Of a DNA stretch of 64,000 bases, positions 10,385 to 21,493 are shown in pieces (within the stretch, counting starts at the first letter, position 1; each line of letters begins with the position of its first letter). Source of the DNA: Lepidostoma basale (taxonomy: Eukaryota; Arthropoda; Insecta; Trichoptera; Lepidostomatidae); NCBI GenBank assembly GCA_022606425.2, contig JAHDVF020000521.1, positions 248,001 through 312,000 of the forward strand, in the 5' to 3' direction. The notes beneath the pieces are model-generated. The model made no database searches, was not told the DNA's origin, and saw only the letters and a program-made list of their open reading frames with translations. The position numbers were made by a program, and so were the translations under genes.

Positions 10385-10896
10385 TTTTTGTATATCTATA
10401 AATTTAAAATGTCTAACCACAAGATGAGTGCTTCATTTAATTTTTTTAATTATAATGAGTTGATAGGTCTCATTTCAAATATTTTTAATTGTCTACCTAA
10501 TAAGATGATAACAGATAAATAAAATTATTTTTGTATACATAATAATAAATGAAGTGAACTCATAAATGATCTGTTAATACAAATATATATAAAATTATAC
10601 ATGTGTATACAATATTGTATTCTGAACATAAAGTCATTTTTTAAATGAAACAGAATACCGATAATGGAATTACATATCTATGATTAGTAAGAGTCTAGTT
10701 CCTGAAACTGTCCCCAAGGCAGTTGCTCCAGCCTATTCCTCCGAGCACCAAAATAATAAATCCTACCACTTCCTATAAACACGTCACTAGGCCGGCCTTC
10801 CTCGCCAGAAATTATACAAAACAAGATCAGTCGAAACATTAATGTTACCGGTGATTTCTAAAAGACAAATGAGGCACTCTGGATACGGGAACTTGG
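10385..10896. other. AT-rich, no gene seen
   Basis: Low-complexity AT-rich sequence without features. Confidence 0.4.
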
Positions 10897-11645
10897 AATA
10901 GTGTTTTACAGGATTGTAGTACCTCCTAAGAGTCGTTGATAGTCAAAGTAAGAATGCGCAAAAGCCAACCAATTTTGAGGAAAATGCCATCAATTTTTCA
11001 CCATTACCATTGGCCAGCACAATAGAGAAGTTTTAGATAAACTTAAGGCGTTAACACTGAAATTTCATAATGATGAATTTTTATGAATTAAAACACTGTT
11101 TTTTTCCACTAAAGTATTCTTTTTCCAACTTGTGTCAATGTCCATTTGTTTTGTAAAAAATTAAACTGTCCCCTTACTTAATCAATAGCCTTAGACCAAT
11201 AAAACATCCCCAACTCAATACTTCCATCTAAAAATCCTATCAAAATTTAACCCATTGATATGTCTATTGTTATCTCCCTAGTACTAGCCAAGTTAACTAA
11301 CACATGTTATATATAATTCTAGGTTCTTGCACTCGGTTTGTAATAATTTTGATTAGTTTATGTCGTTCTCCCGATGATGAAGGTGTAAGCCTTCGAAACA
11401 TGTTGAGAAAAATAAACTCAAATGTGGAAAAAACAGTGTTTCAATTCGTAAAAATTTGTCAGGATAGAGAAGGTAACTTATCGCTTCAGCCACCCAACTG
11501 TTACGAAATTTATAATATATAAGCAATGGTGAACATTTTTAGGGCTTTTTTTCTTGAAATTGACTGGCTATTCTGTTTTATTACTTTGATTATCGACGAT
11601 TCTTAGGGTATACTACAATCCTGATAAATCCCATCTAGAAATCAA
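10897..11645. repeat. Large foldback element containing a second inverted repeat
   Basis: Outer arms about 10897-11000 and 11525-11645 are diverged inverted copies (AGGATTGTAGTACCTCCTAA.. / ..ATACTACAATCCTG). Inner arms lie at 11074-11112 and 11424-11463 (AATTAAAACACTGTTTTTTT and its inverse). Between them at 11374-11399 is ATGATGA-hairpin GAAGG/CCTTC-GAAAC. A diverged copy of that block is at 43560-43627 on minus. Confidence 0.6.
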
Positions 11646-12875
11646 TTTTCCAAATCATGCTCTCCTCTTGTTGGTTGGATTATATTGTGTTCAATCTATT
11701 CTTCTTCACTAGTTTCAATCCAAGGGATTGGTTTGCAGCAAAGTGTAACATATTTTGCTGGTTCTTGGGGTTCCACTTGAGTTTTTAATGTGTTATTTTC
11801 CCGTCTGTTAATCAGCGCTAAATGTTTCACTATTCCAGAATGCCTCACTAGCGAGATTACATTAATTATAACCCGGGAATACCTACAATGACCAAATCTG
11901 TTGGTGTTACCTTCGTAAACCTAACTTTAGCGATAGACTATGTACACAACAGGTGAGTTTATTAATAATTAAATATTATCGTAATAAGCGCACTGTCCAC
12001 GGGGGAGGGAGGGGGGGGAACAAACAAGGAAACAATTCTCAAATCTCGAGAGACCAATCCTTTCATACTACCACCTTCCATCGGAACCATCTAAACCACG
12101 CCGCAGCCATCCTGATTAAAGCTAGAAACTAGGAGACGGAACCAGCCAATTCCCCGTGCATTATTTATCTGGAAAAGTACTGCGTAACATTTTTTTTCTT
12201 TCTTTCTCGGAATCTATAAGAGGTATTCCTGAGGGTGTTCGAAAACATATTAAGACATCTAAGTATTATCTGTGAAGATAATTTGCATTTAATTAGGGAT
12301 TAGAATAAAATATATTAAATCAGTTCTTCTAATACGTCAAAATAAATTAATAAATTCATACTTTTACTAGTCACGTGAGAATTAAGAATTGTTAGGGCAC
12401 AATGAAATGGTTATTTGTAATTTCAACACATTGTAATGTTATGGAAAGTATCAGGGGTCACAAACAATCACAATGCATTTGATTCCTGAATCCAATCTAG
12501 ACATGATGAAGTGATAAAGTTATGTAAGAAAACAAATTCCGGCTCCGCCATGAATTTCAAGCACTCGGCTGTTACTCGGTGTTATGAATAACTATATACA
12601 ACAAACAAGGAGAGACATTTGACACAATTAATAAAAACCTATTTTAAATAAACCTTTGCAAGAATTACAATTTAAATCTAGAAATAGACAACTGAAGGCA
12701 TTGTGTACAATCGAGATTCTTCTCATATAGAGTTTCAATCTATACTTTAGAAAGAAAGAAATGATTGAGTCGGCAAAACAAAAGAAATTTTACATTTCCA
12801 TATTTAAAATTTCAAATATAATTTATTTTTTTAATATATAATATTGGTCTACTAAAATTGGTGCTTATTTACAGT
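11646..12875. other. No gene seen; G-rich tract at 12001-12018
   Basis: AT-rich sequence with a purine-rich GGGGGAGGGAGGGGGGGG tract. 12764-12875 is repeated at 13775-13892 (AAATGATTGAGTCGG.. start), a dispersed repeat about 110 bp long. No coding region. Confidence 0.45.
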
Positions 12876-13163
12876 TGATACTATTCCCGAATCATTTCCT
12901 GGTGACACCGGAAAGAAGAGCAATTAGTCTGCTGAACGCGGTCTCCTCGGAGATCGACGTCTTTCATATTAGTGAAGGTACGTTCAGGAGACAAATACTC
13001 TTGACTTTAGAAAGTATCTTGTCTTCCTAATGTCGAACCATCTCTAATGCATTCCTGGTACTATGTTGAATTTTTATAATATTTTACCTGTACTCAATAG
13101 ATGCCTTAAACATTTTCCTGTTTGTAATGTCTTTTGAGTTAATAAGTTGATTTGATTTGATTT
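12876..13163 (+). mobile_element. LINE 3' end, family A
   Basis: Encodes AISLLNAVSSEIDVFHISEG then RRQILLTLESILSS-stop, followed by the same 3' UTR as 49930-50069 and a TTGATTTGATTT tail. Jockey/CR1-type C-terminus by resemblance. Confidence 0.8.
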
Positions 13164-13663
13164 ATACTCAAAGATATGAAGGTATAATTCTCAGGTCCAT
13201 TTTGTGATGATGAAATGATGATGTTCTTTCGTCCTCCTTAAAGGGTTATTAGTCAAATGATATGTACGAACGATACTATTTATAAATCAATTAAAAACAC
13301 TAATTAGATGGTTCATTTCTTCGGCAGACAAGTTGTCATTCTACGATACGACTCAATTTTGATTCACTAGCAATCTCGTAGAATCAATGTTCAATTGTCT
13401 ATTTCAATCGGATCACTCATATTCCAGTCAAAGAATTAAAAAAAAAATGTCAATCATAAAATTTCATAAGGACCATAGACAAAATTCATAGAGCTATTGC
13501 AACGAGTACAGTAATAGCGAATATTACATTTCCAATATGGGATTAATAGTTTCGATATTACACATTGAGTATTATTTAAAAACATTATAAAGTATTTTAC
13601 CAGAATTCATAATATTATGGTATATTTATATTGTATATTTATAAATTAACAATCGACTGAAGA

Positions 13664-13681
13664 CACACACACACACACACA
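13664..13681. repeat. (AC)n microsatellite
   Basis: A run of about nine AC units in AT-rich sequence. Confidence 0.9.
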
Positions 13682-14200
13682 GCATTGTTATGTGTCTGTT
13701 TACATAAAAAAATATCTTGTATGTTTCCATAGACAATTAAACAAGGTTATTCCTATGTTAAAGCCCAAGAGAAATGATTGAGTCGGTGAAACAAAAGAAA
13801 TTTAATATTTCTGTATTTAAAATTTCAAATATAATTGATTTTTTTAATATATAATATTAGTCTACTAAAATTGGTGCTTATTTACAGTTGATACTATTCC
13901 TGAATCATTTCCGTTTGGCTTTTACATAAAAACTTTTCTTGCAAAATAGGTATTGTTGAAAATTCAGTATAATTTTTCGCCTTTTGTATTAGTAAGGCTA
14001 CTAAGGTAATGTAATTAAAATCTTTCAAATAGCTTCTAGTATTGCATAGAAAACATAATATTATTATTACATAATTAGACATTTAAAAAATGGAATAAAA
14101 ATTATATTTATAAAGGTTAATATTATGTTTGTTGGGGAATATAATATAAAAGTTTTGAAGTAAATAAATAAGCGACCTACGGACTTAGGGCTAATATGTA
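13682..14200. other. AT-rich, second copy of a dispersed repeat, no gene seen
   Basis: 13775-13892 repeats 12764-12875 almost identically (starts AAATGATTGAGTCGG). The rest is AT-rich without features. Confidence 0.5.
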
Positions 14201-14207
14201 CACTTGG

Positions 14208-14240
14208 CCTAGCCTAGCCTAGCCTAGCCTAACCTAGCCT
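14208..14240. repeat. CCTAG minisatellite with one CCTAA unit
   Basis: Six and a half 5-bp units: CCTAG four times, CCTAA once, CCTAG once, then CCT. This is one base from the insect telomere unit CCTAA (TTAGG). Confidence 0.9.
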
Positions 14241-14244
14241 CACG

Positions 14245-14860
14245 CTACCGGCGCCACTATACAACCGTACCAAGCGAGTATTCCGTAACAAAGATAATGT
14301 CTCCAAAGTCCTTTATACATTACAGTCACCGCCCAACTCCACGTAACAAACTTATTTCATTTCAACACAATCTAACTAATGTACCTTCCAATGAAATACA
14401 AACAGAATGCAGTGTTCTTTTAATTTTGGCCACATTTGTTACATGGAATTCAGCCAATAATATCATTTTATCCCGGTAGGGGGGAATGAGATTAGGAAAT
14501 TAATTTTTAATACAAAGAGACCCAATTTTCTAGCCGGGTGGAAAAATAATACGGATACATCACTAGATCAAGTGCTCTCGTACCGCGCCCTCCCTTCCTA
14601 CAGAACTGCCAACATTCAAATGTATTTTAATATTATCATTATTACCAACATTACGGTTTTACTATTTTTATAATGCCTCAAAACTTGATAGTGAAAAATT
14701 TTTAATTGTGCGTTAATACCCAGTCCAAACAAGTTAAATCAATGACCGTATCACTGAACCAATTTGACAACTTAACAACAACAACAAAAAACTTGTGATT
14801 AAGATTGATCACATTACAAAAAAGTATTTAAAAAATTACTTTTCTAGTATTGAAAGTTGG
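14245..14860. other. No gene seen
   Basis: AT-rich sequence, short open frames only, nothing recognised. Confidence 0.4.
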
Positions 14861-14863
14861 TAA

Positions 14864-15461
14864 TTACAAAGGTGCTAAGTGGTTTAAACATAAACCCAAA
14901 ACTGTTTATTGTAACAGCTGTCATGTAGCACTGGTGGCATCTTTAGGGTGAAATTTGAACTACACTATATTATTCCATCACTTTGCACAGTTATTGGCCA
15001 TTATGTTTAACACCAATTGGGATCAAAAACTATGGAACTATGCGAACATCAGAGATCCAAAATTGATGCTTTCAAGATATAGTGCTGGCGATGAATGCTG
15101 CGTATACCCTGGACGGCAAGAAGAACAAACCAGTCAATCATTGACCAGCTGGGTATCAAGGCAAGACTCTCGCGGATGTGCTCTCAGAGACGTAGCCCGG
15201 AGAGATCGGGACAACCTTGAAAAGCTCATCATCATGGGCAAAGAGGAGGGCAAAGGATAACCACCGAGCCACCGGTCCGATCAAATCAGGGATCTGACTG
15301 GTCTCTCATTAGCTGCAGCCTGAAGACTGATGGGTGACAGGAGCGCATGGCGTGCCATGATCAATAGTTTACAGGATGCACACGTTCCTCAATCATGAGG
15401 AATACGACTGAGAAGAGAAGGGATCTAAAATTGTTTTTTTTATACTTAGCACCTTTGTAAT
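14864..15461. mobile_element. MITE with 18-bp perfect terminal inverted repeats, LINE piece inside
   Basis: ATTACAAAGGTGCTAAGT at 14864-14881 is exactly inverted at 15444-15461; weaker similarity extends outward. The internal start (CTGTTTATTGTAACAGCTGT..) recurs at 52170-52345, which also ends in the same terminal repeat. A LINE fragment occupies about 15040-15420. Confidence 0.8.
15040..15425 (+). mobile_element. LINE 3' end fragment inside the MITE
   Basis: Frames read CALRDVARRDRDNLEKLIIM and GKEEGKG. The block around 15290-15350 (LTGLSLAAA / GDRSAWRAMINS) is a LINE ORF2 C-terminus, and stop codons break it. Confidence 0.55.
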
Positions 15462-16080
15462 GATCAGCCTTCAATTGTTTTTATTGTTATTCTGCGTTTT
15501 TTTTTTCTAGATATTTTCATCTTTATGTAAATGTCCGATAAGTGTTACACATACAGTATATACACCATTTCATGAAAATAGTCAGTTCTGTAGAAAGAAA
15601 CAGCACGTGTCCCGTTATATCCAGCTTAACAGCCTAGAAGATGAATAGGGATGCAAGACGTGGAGATATTTACAGATGAGAGGCAGTTTTATGAATAATA
15701 TATAGGAGAGGGACATTCCAAATGGTCAGCGCTAGTCTAGTTACAATAAGCAACATTGGAATGTGACAAAATATAATTCAAGGTCATTTTTAAATTGTCT
15801 TTGCATATTGGGTATCATATTACTTCGCGGTTTGTGCTTCGTTTGTATCTTTGTAGAATGTGTTTAATCCTAGAGGTCCAAATATATCATAGCACACTTT
15901 ATACACACGCAACCTTTTTATTTTTTACACATTAGGTAAAACATAACATTAACAATACACATATTATCATAATATTGTGTCCGATAATCCATTCTTTTGG
16001 CAGAAACATTCTGGTACATTTACGAACATTATAAACTGTTTGATTTTGAATAATGTTGTAATATCACAATTAATTTATTT
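15462..16080. other. No gene seen
   Basis: AT-rich, nothing recognised. Confidence 0.4.
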
Positions 16081-16081
16081 A

Positions 16082-16265
16082 AACTAACTTACTAACTAAC
16101 CATCACGCCGTCTCCCCGAAGGGGTAGGCAGAAAGAATCATGCACGCGCGTCGATTTCTCTGACTCCTCACATGGCCGACATTCAATATTTGATTTATTT
16201 AATCGTGCCACATTTTCCTCGGTCTTCCTCTATTTCTGGTTCCATTTACATCGTTAACATATATA
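16082..16265 (-). mobile_element. LINE 3' end fragment, family E
   Basis: Matches the 3' end of family E (ACTAACCATCACGCCGTCTC then CCCGAAGGGGTAGGCAGAAA on plus). On minus it reads the GRPRK.WHD-type C-terminus. Confidence 0.7.
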
Positions 16266-16495
16266 TTTTTTACTATTCTTTCCATCCATATTTATTTAAA
16301 TTCTATGTAATTTTCAAGACAGCTGTTTCGCCAACATATCAGGCATTACTGTTTGACAGTTGATTGTAACACCTAATGATGTCAACATCAGTTGGCGAAA
16401 CAGCTGTCATGATAATTTAAATAATGAAAATAAATAAAAAAGTTAAAAAAATAATTTTAAAATGTACATTATTTTAATTAAAATCCACTAATGTT

Positions 16496-16540
16496 TGTGT
16501 ATGACCGGTTTCGGCAGCTCACTGCCACATAGGTGGATTT
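16496..16540 (-). repeat. GAAAC hairpin module
   Basis: On minus: GGCAGTGAGCTGCC then GAAACCGGTC. Hairpin GGCAG/CTGCC with a TGAG loop, followed by GAAAC. One of about ten related copies in the window. Confidence 0.55.
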
Positions 16541-16703
16541 TAACTAAATATACATTTTAAAATAATTTTTTACCTTTTTTTATTTTCATTATACAATGAA
16601 CTTCCATAACAAAATTAATCTAATTAAAATAAATTACTTGCGATATTACAACATTATTCAAAATTAAATAGTTAATAACTGTTTCGTGTTTTTTGGGACC
16701 GAC

Positions 16704-17106
16704 GTTTCCGAGATCGTTGCAGTCTACATCTTCAGGGTGATTAATTATTATTATTTTGTTGAAGTTCTCTTTACATCATTACAGCGCGAGCCAAATCGAT
16801 GTAAAAGGTATAGCTATCATATTAATTATCATGACATATGATAGGTAGCTAATCTATCGCCATTTTATTGTCACGTGAATTCTGCACCACACCAAAGACA
16901 GTCTGACAATCACACTGCCATCGCCGGGAATTGAACCCAGGACCTTCGGGGTGGAAGTCAAAGTATTTACCACGAAGGTCGTAAAAACTTATAATCTTCA
17001 GCCACCCTTCGACTGACGTTTCGGAGATCGTTGCAGTCTATCTTTGGGGTCGTTAATATCCATATTCAGCCACCTTGAAGATGGAGACTGCAGCAATCTC
17101 CGAAAC
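16704..17106. repeat. Inverted pair of hammerhead-like motifs flanking a SINE
   Basis: On minus (16735-16704): CTGAAGA, TGTAGACTGCAACGATCTCG, GAAAC. On plus (17075-17106): TTGAAGA-T-GGAGA-CTGCAGCAA-TCTCC-GAAAC, with a perfect 5-bp stem. Outer arms extend to GTTTCGTGTTTTTTGGGACC on the left and GGTCCCGAAACACGG on the right. A third, weaker copy is at about 17010-17045 on minus. Confidence 0.5.
16743..16982 (-). mobile_element. tRNA-derived SINE
   Basis: The minus strand starts CGACCTTCGTGGTAAATAC. The B box is GGTTCAATTCCC, the body carries GACTGTCTTTGGTGTGGTGC and ATGGCGATAGATT, and the tail is CAACAAAATAATAATAAT. Same family as 25659-25897. Confidence 0.8.
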
Positions 17107-17770
17107 ACCGGTCCCGAAACACGGATTTTCCCAAGATCCCAAAAAACATACAATAGATATTATAATATTTAATAAATCTATTAATGAAAATCAGGCCAGG
17201 AGTTGAATTAGCTTTGTCCGATATATACATAAATATAACTCCTCACAACATTAAACAATTCAAGATGGAGGAGAGACCATCAATTTTTAAAATTAAACAA
17301 ATTCTACATAAATAAACAGATTGTACTTCATATACGTATGGTTGACTTATTATACTATGACACGACATGATACGACGGATGGGATGGGATGGGATGGGAT
17401 GAGTGATGGGCGCCGCGGGATGAGAGTGAGTAATGTCTTAAGAGTTTAATAATTAGTGTGAGCAACACAATCAGACTTATGAAGTAAAGACACCGTGGCT
17501 TGGAGAGTTTCACTTCAAATAATAATATAAATAAACACAAATACTGATGAACAATACGAGAACCACATTACCACTCTTTGAGTTTCAGTTGCCGTTTGAT
17601 CATACGCTGCGTCACGGCCGTGCTCTGCTTTTTAAATGTCGTGTGATGCATCGCATCACGGTCATGAAGTGCATCACAGAATTTATTGTAAAGTCAGCAA
17701 TGCCCCGTGGTGTTGCTTATTGCACTGCATTTGTGCTGGATCAAAGAATTTATTGAAATTACGTACACAA
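17107..17770. other. No gene seen; (GGGAT)n at 17381-17400
   Basis: AT-rich with a short GATGGGATGGGATGGGATGG array. 17541-17770 may include the decayed 5' part of the mariner that follows, but no frame supports it. Confidence 0.4.
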
Positions 17771-17777
17771 TTTAATT

Positions 17778-18418
17778 AAATTTATGATGTGACTGGTGAT
17801 GAAAAGTGGGTAAGACAATGTCAAGCGACAGAGATCGTGGTCGAAAGCCAACGAAGCGGCTCAGACTGTGGCCAAGCCAGGACAGACGGCCAGGAAGGTG
17901 TTGCTGTGTGTTTGGTGGGATTGGCAGGGAATACTCTACTATAAGCTGCTCCCCTATGGCCAAATGCTTAATTCTGCCCTCTACTGTGAACAACTTGACC
18001 GTCTGAAGATGGCGATCGAACAAAAGCGGCCAGCATTGGTGAATAGGAGAGGAATCGTGATTCATCGGGACAACGCTAGGCCGCACACATCTTTGATGAT
18101 GCGCCAGAAGCTCCGGGAGCTTGGATGGGAAGTTCTTATGCATCCACCCTATAGTCCAGACCTGGCACCAAGTGACTACTATCTGTTCCTATCTATGGCC
18201 ATTGCGCTTGGGGGTACAAATTTGGCCTCAATAGAGGCCTGTGAAAATTGGTTGTCCGAGTTTTTTGCCAATAGGGACAAGAGCTTCTACGAAAGGGGCA
18301 TTATGAAGTTGGATTCTCGTTGGCAACAAGTTATCAAACGGCGCATATTTAACTTAAACATTTTTTATAAAGCATTGAAATAAAGCGTAAAATACGAAAT
18401 TACTTTTTCCCCAACCAC
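17778..18418 (+). mobile_element. Mariner transposase relic (C-terminal two thirds)
   Basis: Begins near VTGDEKWVR (17789-17815). After a frameshift it reads NVKRQRSWSKANEAAQTVAK, KVLLCVWWDWQG, IHRDNARPH and HPPYSPDLAPSDYYLF to a stop at 18383. The second and third catalytic Asp are 34 residues apart, as in mariner (DD34D). The N-terminal DNA-binding part is missing. The downstream TTACTTTTTCCCCAACC may be the right terminal repeat. Confidence 0.85.
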
Positions 18419-19723
18419 ATATCATCTATATCCACATCAGTAAACGCATAAATAATGTGAAAAATATACTGTGTCAGTTATACATTGTATTATAAATACG
18501 GTGTCATAAAATTTTCATAATGCATTGCGACACAAACTGTGATATACATGCGCTGTATTCATTTAGAAGGATAATTTCCAACACTGCTTTGTCCACTTTA
18601 TGTTTTTAATATTTTGACAAAATATAAATATTATCCACAACATATTTCAGAGGTGACTTCCTCCATCCTCAAGTGTTAATATAACTAAATCAAAACCAAA
18701 GAAAGAAACGAACATCCTCCAAAATATGTAGTGTGTAATATTTTTTTTATTTTGTAATAATACTTAAGTGGACAAAACAGTGTTTAAAATTCTCGTTCCA
18801 AATTAACGATGGAATTCACAGTGTTAACGCCTCAAACTTGAATTAAGTGCCTGCATTACATTTGACACGTGGTTAGGTCAAGACTGAAGTTAAATATATT
18901 GATCCGAAATATAAAATAAGCGCGTGCAGAGTACGGACGCGTGACGCAGCATACGCGCATCAAATGGGAACTGAAACATGAACACAAATATTACAAAATT
19001 CAAGTAAATACAAAATAATAAATATTTCTATAAATTTATGACTCTTTTAAAAAATTAAGAAATACCTAAATTTTGGTAACACCATAATGTCTATAAAAAA
19101 ATATATTTTTCCAAGTGTGAGCCAAATGTTAAAATACCAATCATATGCATTAGTTTTATTTAAAATGTTTCTTCTACGACTGAATTTTATTTAAATTATA
19201 GGATCATTCGTGCGATACCATTCTTAAGATTCTACGTCAGATTAACAAAAGTTAGTTATGATTGATATTTTAACATTAGAATTACACTTGGGAAAAATCC
19301 AATAACCACAATTCTAACTGTATCAACCCAACGGTTACTTCAGAGATTCGGAGTGAGTTAAAAGATTAAATCAAAATATAAAAACAAGTTCCAACAGGAC
19401 CCGCAGGTTGAGAGCCGCGCTCTAGGCCAATCCTGTATTTCTAATATCATAAGGTAGCCCTATAACATGCCATAAATGAGATTAAACAAGAATAACCTAA
19501 ACTTAGTGTCTGCGTTACACATAATAAAATGCACTTTGTTCCACCGGTCTCTTCACGAACCAATAAAATAACTCTTAAGCTTCGTAACGTGATTGTCCGG
19601 GAGTGATTTCTACGTCACTCCAACTTCGGCAGATGATGATGAAATTGATAAATCCTACGAGAAATTCAATTTATCTTTATACATGAAGACAAAAAAAATA
19701 CTAGTTTATCAGTTATGATTTAA
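18419..19723. other. No gene seen
   Basis: 1.3 kb of AT-rich sequence without recognisable coding, RNA or repeat features. Confidence 0.4.
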
Positions 19724-20112
19724 TACAGTAAAAGTCCGATAATTCGAAATTCAAAGGACCAGATTTCTCAAAAAAATTCGAATTACGAATTACGATATCA
19801 CTAAAAAAATGAAAATGTGCCAACTGCTGCGGCTTGGAACATCGCGTGTAATATTTTCAAGAGAAATACATAATATATAGATATCTCGCTTGCACTAATG
19901 TATTTAAGCGCTCGAAACGGATTCTTTCTTACGTGATGTCTCATTTGAAATATTAAAATTGTAGGTACATTTTGACCAAAAACTTTACGAAATACGCGAT
20001 ATTTCGAATTAACGGTAGAATTTACTATGAAAAGTCAATTTTCGGACCGAGCAAATTATGAAAATTTCGAATTACGAATTATCGTTGTTCGAATTAATGG
20101 ACTTTTACTGTA
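19724..20112. mobile_element. Pogo/Tigger-like MITE
   Basis: CAGTAAAAGTCCGATAATTC at 19726 is inverted at the right end (GAATTAATGGACTTTTACTG, ending 20110). TA flanks both ends. 385 bp, non-coding. The CAGT..AGTCC..AATTCGAA ends resemble pogo-group elements. Confidence 0.85.
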
Positions 20113-20419
20113 AAACAATTTTTTTAAGAACTACTTCCAATTATTAATATTTAAATTCAGTAGTGTTAAAAATATACACATCTTTTTATATATCAGGGGG
20201 GTAAAATTTGGTTCAGTATTGCCACATGTGAACATAAATAATTACAATTTTAATAAGGAAATAATTATATATTAAGGTCAGCTGTTATCAATTTAAATCC
20301 ATTGTCCTTAAAACAAAATTTTAAATAATCATAATATCAAAATTTTAATTCAGTAAATTTGTAAACCTCCCCTGATCTGTGTGGTATATAAAGGAGCAAG
20401 TTAATCATAGTGTCCCCAG
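20113..20419. other. AT-rich, no gene seen
   Basis: Nothing recognised. Confidence 0.4.
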
Positions 20420-20540
20420 TCTGTCGATGCCAGCGAACCTAGTGAAACTGGTCGCTGTCGAAATAAAGACTAAAGCAGTTCTTAAAAAACATTGTTTTAT
20501 TTAATTGATCTTTCAAATGAACTTCCATCAAAAGACTCTT
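20420..20540 (+). repeat. GAAAC hairpin module with conserved 3' extension
   Basis: Reads CTGTCGATGCCAGCGAACCT, AGTGAAACTGGTCGCTGTCG, AAATAAAGAC.., then ATGAACTTCCATCAA. The same arrangement recurs at 27765-27905 (minus), 28205-28310 (minus) and 59140-59262 (plus). Confidence 0.7.
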
Positions 20541-20645
20541 CTTCCTCTTCGAATCAATGGCAAGCTAGTCTTACATATCTTCAGAAGCGTTCTTAGAATA
20601 ATTCATTTCACCCCAGAATTGTGGCAAAAATAGAAGACAAAATAT

Positions 20646-20758
20646 GATTTTAACCCCTATAGCGCGGCTGGCTAGATTTGCAGTCCAAAAAAAATATTAC
20701 TAACTGAGGCAGACTACATTTGCAGCTCATATTTGAAAGTGTCTTATAAATCTCTTTA
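20646..20758 (+). repeat. Dispersed repeat, inverted copy at 24055-24165
   Basis: Shares GCGCGGCTGGCTAGATTTGC and CATTTGCAGCTCATATTTGA with the minus strand of 24055-24165. Terminal repeats not resolved. Confidence 0.65.
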
Positions 20759-20769
20759 CTTTTGTTCTT

Positions 20770-21277
20770 CTTTAACAGCCGTTGTCGTCCACTGCTGGAC
20801 AAAGGCCTCCCCCATACTTCTCCATGTATGAAATGTTATACGGGGGGTGGTTGGCATTACAACGCCACGCTTGCCAGACGAGTTGGCGAGGTGTCCTTCC
20901 ACGTTAGCCCATGCATCAATATTATCCACCGAGGTTATTCACACTCGATCTCTAACATTTCGCATAGTTTCCAGGGGAGACCAAAGTCGAGGAGGTGTGG
21001 ATAGGTACTTGGGATCAGATCAATCCTCCAGCGTAGCATGGCCATAACCACGGTGATGGCCATGCACCGCTCGAAGAGTCAATAGGATCCCCCTTACTAT
21101 TTTCGTTCATTACTACTAAATTTTACATATTACGATGAACTCGGACTATCTGTTGGACCTCTAAATGTGGCCAATCACGCACAATGGGGATTAAAATCAT
21201 ATTTTATGTTCCATTTCACTTGCCACTATGGTAGAATGCCGCTATAGATATAGTACCCATACAAAGAAGAAGAATAA
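20770..21277 (+). mobile_element. Probable LINE remnant with (AAG)n end, downstream of attractin
   Basis: Contains the CCACTGCTGGACAAAGGCCT block shared with LINE fragments at 46905, 55965 and 57490, and ends ACAAAGAAGAAGAA. It adjoins the attractin stop within 45 bp, so it may lie in the 3' UTR. Orientation uncertain. Confidence 0.45.
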
Positions 21278-21321
21278 TATACCCACAGTCCCACGAGGCC
21301 GTGGAGCGCGGAGAGGGGCCA

Positions 21322-21493
21322 TCAGATGCAGGTGTCGGGGTGCTGGGAGCGGGCGCGCGCCTTGCCCCTCTTGAGGCCCGGCGGGGGCGGGGCAGGGGCG
21401 CGCGGGGGGCTGCCCAGCGTCACCAGCGCCGACGCCACCGCCAGCCCCGCCGGCTGCCCCGGGGGCGTGTGGCGGCACCCTCCCGTCGGGAGC
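21322..21493 (-). CDS. Atrn: Attractin exon 25: tail end and stop
   Basis: 172 nt, residues 1270-1326 plus TGA at 21324-21322. It reads LPTGGCRHTPPGQPAGLAVA then SALVTLG, followed by a Pro/Arg-rich stretch and PDTCI at the end. The C-terminal (G/D)TC(I/V) is shared with vertebrate attractins. Confidence 0.95.

Noticed and set aside
14208..14240. A CRISPR-like or true telomere array
   Set aside because: Only 33 bp, no spacers, and the unit differs from the TTAGG telomere repeat in most copies.
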